Source of the DNA: Lepisosteus oculatus
Lineage: Eukaryota > Chordata > Actinopteri > Semionotiformes > Lepisosteidae
DNA length: 64,000 nt
NCBI RefSeq assembly: GCF_040954835.1
Contig: NC_090716.1
Location: 3,893,605 to 3,957,604 of the forward strand
Reading direction: 5' to 3'
Shown: positions 58,186 to 64,000 of the stretch, one piece after another
Layout of the letters: each line of letters opens with the position of its first letter
Position numbering within the stretch: position 1 is the stretch's first letter
Notes under the pieces: generated by a model
What the model was told of the DNA's origin: nothing
The model's input: the letters and a program-made list of their open reading frames with translations, nothing else
The model's database searches: none
Made by a program: the position numbers and the translations under genes

Positions 58186-61100
58186 GGGACACAGGAGGTA
58201 ATGACCAATGACAGACAAGTGGACAGGCCACTTGTTGAGTCCACTGCGACTCTTTCCTCCACTGCAGTGCCACAGTGCATTGGCCACTCTGAGTGAGTGA
58301 GGAGGTCTGGCACCATACCTGTCCACAGAGCACGAGTCCTCAGGATCGAGACACCATTGAGTTCCTCTCCTGCCAGATTAGCGCAGCTCATTACAATAGC
58401 CAATAGGCACTAATTACATACGGAGTGGAAGAAGAGATGGACTTGGCCTGCGGGTGCTGAAGGAAGAGATAAGGATGCTTTCATTGGTCCATAAACATAT
58501 CATGAATTCAGCATATGCTCTTAAAATTAATTATCTCCCCTCAGCCCGGCTGCTCGAAACTAACCGAGGGTTTTTCACTGTCTCAGCAGGTCTTGAAAGA
58601 GCTTGGTTAAATTACACATTCACCAGTTAATATGCACTGACATCTCTCAGCTCCTCTGAGGCTGGCTTGATAAGCAAGCACAGATTACAGAACACTGAAA
58701 ATGTATCTTCGGGTGTTTACAATGGGTCCGAGCACGGGGCGTATTTATAAAGTCCAGTGCATGCGGCTATCTGATGGAATCCATTCTTTCCTGTCCCCCT
58801 TTCCGACCAGTGCTTCTAATTTGCTGACTCCCTTTGCTCTCCATTAAGTTCAGCAGCTCTTTGTTGTTTTAATTGCACAGTCATTTCCTCTTTCATTTTT
58901 TTCCAGCTTCTTTTTGCTTCGCGGAATCAAGCTGTGTTCCTGGTGTTGTTGTTTTTTTTTTCGGTGTGTGGCTTTTGAGTGACAGGCGTTTTAAGCAGAA
59001 CAATGACTTGTGATTGTGTGATTGCCTTCGCATTTAGCATTTCTGAATTATACAGTCGCTGCTTTCCTGCGTGGAGCCTCTGGCAGTCCCTGCGGTGTTC
59101 TTCACAGGCGCCTCATCAAGTGCGGAAGTGCTTCCCTTCCCTCCTACCTTGACTGGCTCCCCTTAGCTTGCCTACAATTAATGGCACCGTTTAGGGAAGG
59201 GTAATGATATGAATGAGTGCCAGGCTTGGTGCACACAGACGTTCAACAGGCATCTTGTAATGGACTGACATCAATACTCGGCTGCCACCTGAGTTGCTAG
59301 ACTGACCAGGCAGCTGTTGCAAGTAAGACATGCGTCTCTTTGCTTTCTCACACTGTGCCCCTTTGAGGAATCTCCTTCTGCTGTCAATGCAGAGCAGGGC
59401 CTGCTCTGAATTTCCTTCTAAAGAATTCTGCTCCTAGGCGCCCTTTCTTTTCCCGACTGCGGGGATCAGGTGTTTGAACTGGAAGTCGAGGGCGTTCTGT
59501 GTGTGTGTGTATCTGCGGGTGGTAAGAGGACATGCGTGGAAGAAATGGCTGGGTCACTGACTCGGGACCCGAAGTGCAACAGCAGGGCAGGTATTGCTGA
59601 TTGCTTCGCACGCTGCACATGCGAATGAAAGCTCTCTTATGTAAAAATATTCATGCGTTTTGGTGCCTTTGTCAGCCTGTGCTGAAGGTTGACATAGCAG
59701 TACCAGCTCCTCTCTTTGCAGAAGGTCAGTGCCAATCTCAGAAGGTGCACAGGCACACACGGCGCTTTTCCACAGGTATTATTTTAGAACAAGAATGAAC
59801 AAGAACATTGATGATGAATTGCTTGACATGTGACTAATTTTATGCATTGCATATAGTGTCCAACAGCCTTTTTCCCCAGTCCTGGTCCTGAGGACAAACG
59901 ATTGTCTTTTGAGCTTTTGGTTATTTAATTGAACTCCAATTTAATTGAATTAATAGGTGATTTAATTATTAGACCTCTTTAGCAATTTTCAGCAGTAAAA
60001 CAGGTAGAGAGGTAGATGCTAAATTTAATAACTAACAACTGAGATGGAAAGAGAGCCAGTGGACACTAAACCAGTGAAAAACACTGGTTCATAAGAAGAT
60101 AAGAAAGGTGCAAATAGACCTAAAATTTGATATAATCCAGAAGGCTGTCCAGTCAATGGGTACTACCTTTGTCCTGAGTAACAATTATTAACAGCCTATA
60201 TTTAGCCTATAACAGTCTATGAATAACATCTCTTGATTACTGCCATCAGAATACCATCAGGCCTTGGAGATGTGTTTATCTTAACTGCCTCTGGTGCCTG
60301 TGAAGCGTCCTCCTCCTTTGTGTTCATGCTGTTTAAAATGAAACTTTGTCTCAGCTCAGCCCAAGACATGCCGTTTACTTCCTGCTTGGTAATCACCCGA
60401 GAGGAGTACTCATTTAATACAGCTGTCAAATCCATGACTTAAAGTTTTCAGCTAATCACAGGACAGATGCAGAAGAGGTAGTTCTAAGGTTTTCCCTAGC
60501 TGGGCTAGTCTGCCAGTCTCCTCTTCCTTCACCTCACAAGGGGTGTCTTTATCTTCTTCTGTTTGAAAGCAAAATCGTGGAGGCTGAAATCACTGACCAG
60601 CAGAGAGCGTGCACATGTCAAACAATGGGGTAGGACATCCAAGGGTCAGAGCTGAATTTTAATGCAAATAGGCTAGGGAGGCTAATAAACATACAACATA
60701 AAAGTAAGTATCCTTAATAGCCTGTAGAGCGCATTAATTGGATTACAGTAAAACAGCAGCTTGCAGCCAAGATTAGCAGGGCTCTGAAATCAAGCTTTGA
60801 GATTCTGTTTTTCTGTTACTTCCCACAGAAAGGTAAATTATATTCTAATGTGCTGCAGCCCTGTGGTTGTTTTTCAAACGTTCCACTTTATTAATCTCTT
60901 CTGGCTCACTGCTGGGACTCGTTTTGTGAAGCTGCTGTATTTTCTGTTGTCTGCAATCATGGCAGAATGATCCCCTGTAAACGGGACAAGACTATTTTGC
61001 CTAGTTTCGTCTTTTTTTTGCGGCTGTTCTTCTCCGTCGCTTGTCTCTGCTCTCGCTGCAGTGCTCCATCAGTGTTTAAAGAAAAATGGTTTTGTTTCTT

Positions 61101-61583
61101 CCCCTGAGACCAAGTGAGAGCTGAACTTGTGGAAAGTCCTGAGTTAAAAGTCCATTTTTGAAGGCTTATTTCACCATCATCTTCACCTGCACCTCTGTAT
61201 CAAGAACTTCTCATCAAAGATTACAAAACCCCCAGACCACAGATAATGCCTGTTATTTTTATGGGGGGACAACAAACAAGAATTGATTAGAAATTGCAGC
61301 AAACGTTACCACAAAGTCTTGTTTTTTTGCTTTTGTTTAATTAAATGGCTTTATTAAATTTATTTCTAGATACACACATTAGAAATAATTCATATTATTA
61401 TTCAATTAAATCAGTTGATTTTTTTAAAACAAATCAAGGTTAGGTTCAGCTGTGGTTGTTTTTCATTGTTTGCTTCCTCTCAGCACACTAGAATGCTGGA
61501 ATACAGCATTCTGCAGTAACCAAGTACTTGGAACAGTAACCAAGGACAACAGAGGTTCACTAGGAATAACAAAACTCAATAAT

Positions 61584-62203
61584 TTAAGGGGAGCTGCAGT
61601 CCCAATTTCCCAGACCGGTTATTAAATCTCGGGAACACAATTAATTCATTGATGGTATTGGAAAAAAATGTACAGAATTTTGAACTTTGTGAGAGTACTG
61701 TAAGTTGGCATGCTGTTGTAAATTTGCATCCGGGCTCCCACGAATTCTGACGTGAAGCGGCCCTTCCTGCTCACTAGTCACTAATGTAATGGACTGACTC
61801 GAGTAATGTGATGTATGAGCGAACAAGTACAGGTGGTGCAGCAGACGTTTCACTGCAGAAATGTTCCAACGTGATCTGCGTGCAGAGTTCACAAGTAGTA
61901 TTTGTCAGCTCAGCGGTCTCAATGTCGAGAGCCCTATCTCTATTGGATTGAAAGAGATGGATTCACAATCTTGCTTGTTTACAGTGTAATAGAGCTGCTT
62001 CATGTCACCGGAAGTTTTGTTGCCTCATTCTGAATTGCAGAGCATGGCGCTGCGCTTACCTGCAAATTTAATTTTGTGATGCAGACTGGAGGTTTGACAG
62101 GTTACTTTCTACATTTTACTTTCATTGTGGTTTGAAATGCACTTATGAATGCTGATTCTTTCTAACCCCGAAATATAAAAATAGTGTTGCAGTTCCCCTT
62201 TGA
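61584..62203 (+). mobile_element. Non-autonomous DNA transposon with terminal inverted repeats, about 620 bp
   Basis: The left end AAGGGGAGCTGCAGTCCC (61586) is inverted as GTGTTGCAGTTCCCCTT (to 62200), giving 13-18 bp imperfect inverted repeats. The interior is related to 13332-13765. No transposase frame. The left copies abut TTAA (13332-13335; 61584-61587), but the right side reads TTGA, so the class and target site are unsettled. Confidence 0.7.
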
Positions 62204-64000
62204 GCATATTGAAAGCTTTATGGAGCTTTTTAGTCACCTGCATGGTTGAGGGCTGACCTCCTGGCCAGAGGACGAGGAGGCTGGGACCCCCATGCAGAGT
62301 GAGGGGTGACCCAGGGGCAGCTGCAGAGGGGAAGGGATGCAGGAGACCTAAAGCGAGGGAGAGAAAAGGATTTCGGATGGTATTGATAATGTTTTAGGTG
62401 AGGAAAAGGCATAAGGATGGATAATGAATAACTGACAGCTGAAGCTGATTGAACTTGGCTGTTGTATCCCTCTCGAACTTTTGGTCAGAAACTTCCTCTC
62501 ATTTAAACACGAGCGCTTGCTGATAGCGAGACAGCGTTGGTGGGGGGCTCGGAGGGGGCACATGGAAGGGGAGGAGACCACAGGGCTGTGGTTTCTCTGG
62601 AGGCGTTCAGACTGCGGGGAGGCGCAGGGGTCGACAGATGTTCCCGAGCCATCCAGATGTTCCAGCGAGGAGATGAGCTTAAGTGCCTCTCAAAGGGGAG
62701 GACTAAATGAGGACGAACGCTGTTGTGATTTTGAGATCTGGGAGAAGAAATATCATCATTTTGAACAAAAGGGCCTGGAGTACAGACAGACTAATGCCAG
62801 GAAAGCTGCTGCTCAGTGCAAAGGGTTTTGTCTGAATGCTTAATAATTTGGTGCACTTTTGCCTCTGAAGCACACATTGCAATGAACAGTGACATGCCAG
62901 TCCTGATGAAGATAAATGTTTTGATTAGCGGGTTATTTCTCTAGATACTGTATGATGGAGTGCGTGTTCACTCTGGGCTGCCTGCAAATGGGCAGATCTC
63001 TTCCAGCGGGAATAAGCTTGGTTATCTGATCGTGTTGACTTGAGTTTGGTGCTGTCGTTTTAATGAACACCGGCTGATGAATAGCAAAGACAGCCTGACA
63101 AGTGCACATTAATATCACCCGTCCATACAAAGCCTTGCTGAATTCGTTGCACACCATGACATTTCCTATGATCTGCATTTTTGCTGGGGTGGGTTACATT
63201 TTCTTGTCTGAGGAAAATGATGGGAAAATTGCTTTTATTTCCATATTAAGGAACTGATTGAGCAGGGATTAGTGCTGATTCAGGAAAGCTTTTTTAAAAA
63301 AAAAATTAGCATCCCCATTAGATGGAATTATCATTTTGATTACCTTAATTATTGTTACGTCGTTTAATTGCTACAGTCAATTTCCATGTCCTGATTATCG
63401 CTCATTTTCCCTCATTATGAAGTAAAATGTGTTTTTGTGGTGCATTTCCTAACAGACTACATACAGACTCAGGCAGTGAGAAGGTTTGCACTCCTTTTTC
63501 AGGTCTAGACTCAGCCTTTTCATTTGTGTGATTTTCTTATTTTTTCCGGATCACGTCTGGGCACACATTTGAAGGTGTAAAATATGTCATATTTTATTTT
63601 ATAGTGTATAACATTTTATGGAACATGAGAATGCTTTCCTCATTTTCCACAATGATGAATTTCCCTTGCTCCAAATGAATATATACAAATCTACCCGATT
63701 CTATACAAAATTCAATAATTCTTTATGAATCGATATGAAAAGATAAAGCCCAAGAACATACAAAGGTTTAGCAAGTCAAAGTTTTAACAAGTTAAGTTAT
63801 AAGGTTCTGTCTGAAGGAAGCATATAGTTCAACATTTGCTGGACGGCTTGTTGGATGCTCCCACCACCCTTTGTGTAAAGAAGTGCTTCTTTTCTCAGTC
63901 TCTCAAATGCACTGCTGTTTAACACCCTCTAAATGCTATGCATTCTGCTTTTGCCTTTGCTATCAGGATGGAGTGCAGCCTGAAGACTCTGTGGAGATTT

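Larger units (their letters stand above)
55127..64000 (+). other. Start of the first intron of the TMEM178-like gene
   Basis: Begins at donor GTTGGG. No second TMEM178 exon was recognised: there is no frame resembling the conserved stretch after exon 1 or the later helices. A long first intron is also known for mammalian TMEM178B. It holds the SINE, LTR-like and transposon copies listed separately. The 63.2-63.45 kb stretch is AT-rich with several TAATT-type motifs and no repeat similarity, and might be a conserved regulatory element. Confidence 0.55.

Overview
The window is nuclear DNA of a vertebrate, most likely a ray-finned fish. Genes are split by long introns with GT-AG junctions, and the flanks hold fish-type interspersed repeats: a 5S-rRNA-derived SINE with an L2-type tail, Penelope-like element (PLE) fragments, LTR relics and small DNA transposons. 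The species cannot be read from the sequence. Nothing bacterial, viral or organellar is present.

Layout. 1-19.8 kb holds no recognisable protein gene. It contains a CpG-rich stretch (about 1.5-8.4 kb), a Penelope GIY-YIG endonuclease remnant (8.6-9.1 kb), a perfect 235-bp tandem duplication that runs into a 41-bp minisatellite (11.1-12.0 kb), old SINE and transposon copies, CTCF-like motifs (18.14-18.19 kb) and a probable solo LTR (19.27-19.68 kb). About 19.87-20.19 kb is a CpG island with a good splice donor, the likely promoter and non-coding exon 1 of the first gene.

23.8-44.1 kb is SLC39A13 (ZIP13), a zinc transporter of the LIV-1 subfamily, on the + strand. All nine coding exons can be placed with consistent splice phases. 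They give a 393-residue protein with the family's DNFTHG and HEIPHE metal-site motifs. A 3' UTR of about 2.3 kb probably follows. Its introns carry 5S-derived SINEs, a LINE reverse-transcriptase scrap, an inverted pair of Penelope ends with hammerhead-like cores, and a GC-rich minisatellite in the intron after the eighth exon.

46.4-54.2 kb is intergenic. 54.73-55.13 kb is the first coding exon of a TMEM178-family four-transmembrane protein, closest to TMEM178B, on the + strand. It ends in a phase-1 donor. No further exon was recognised, so 55.1-64 kb reads as the start of a long first intron, which contains a full-length SINE, an LTR-like relic and a DNA transposon with terminal inverted repeats.

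The two genes are not functionally linked as far as known: ZIP13 moves zinc out of the secretory or vesicular compartment, while TMEM178 proteins are claudin-like membrane proteins. The most interesting signals are non-coding: hammerhead-type cores in the Penelope remnants, a SINE family that carries near-consensus CTCF motifs, and a 216-bp segment copied almost perfectly into the middle of a SINE 2.1 kb away.
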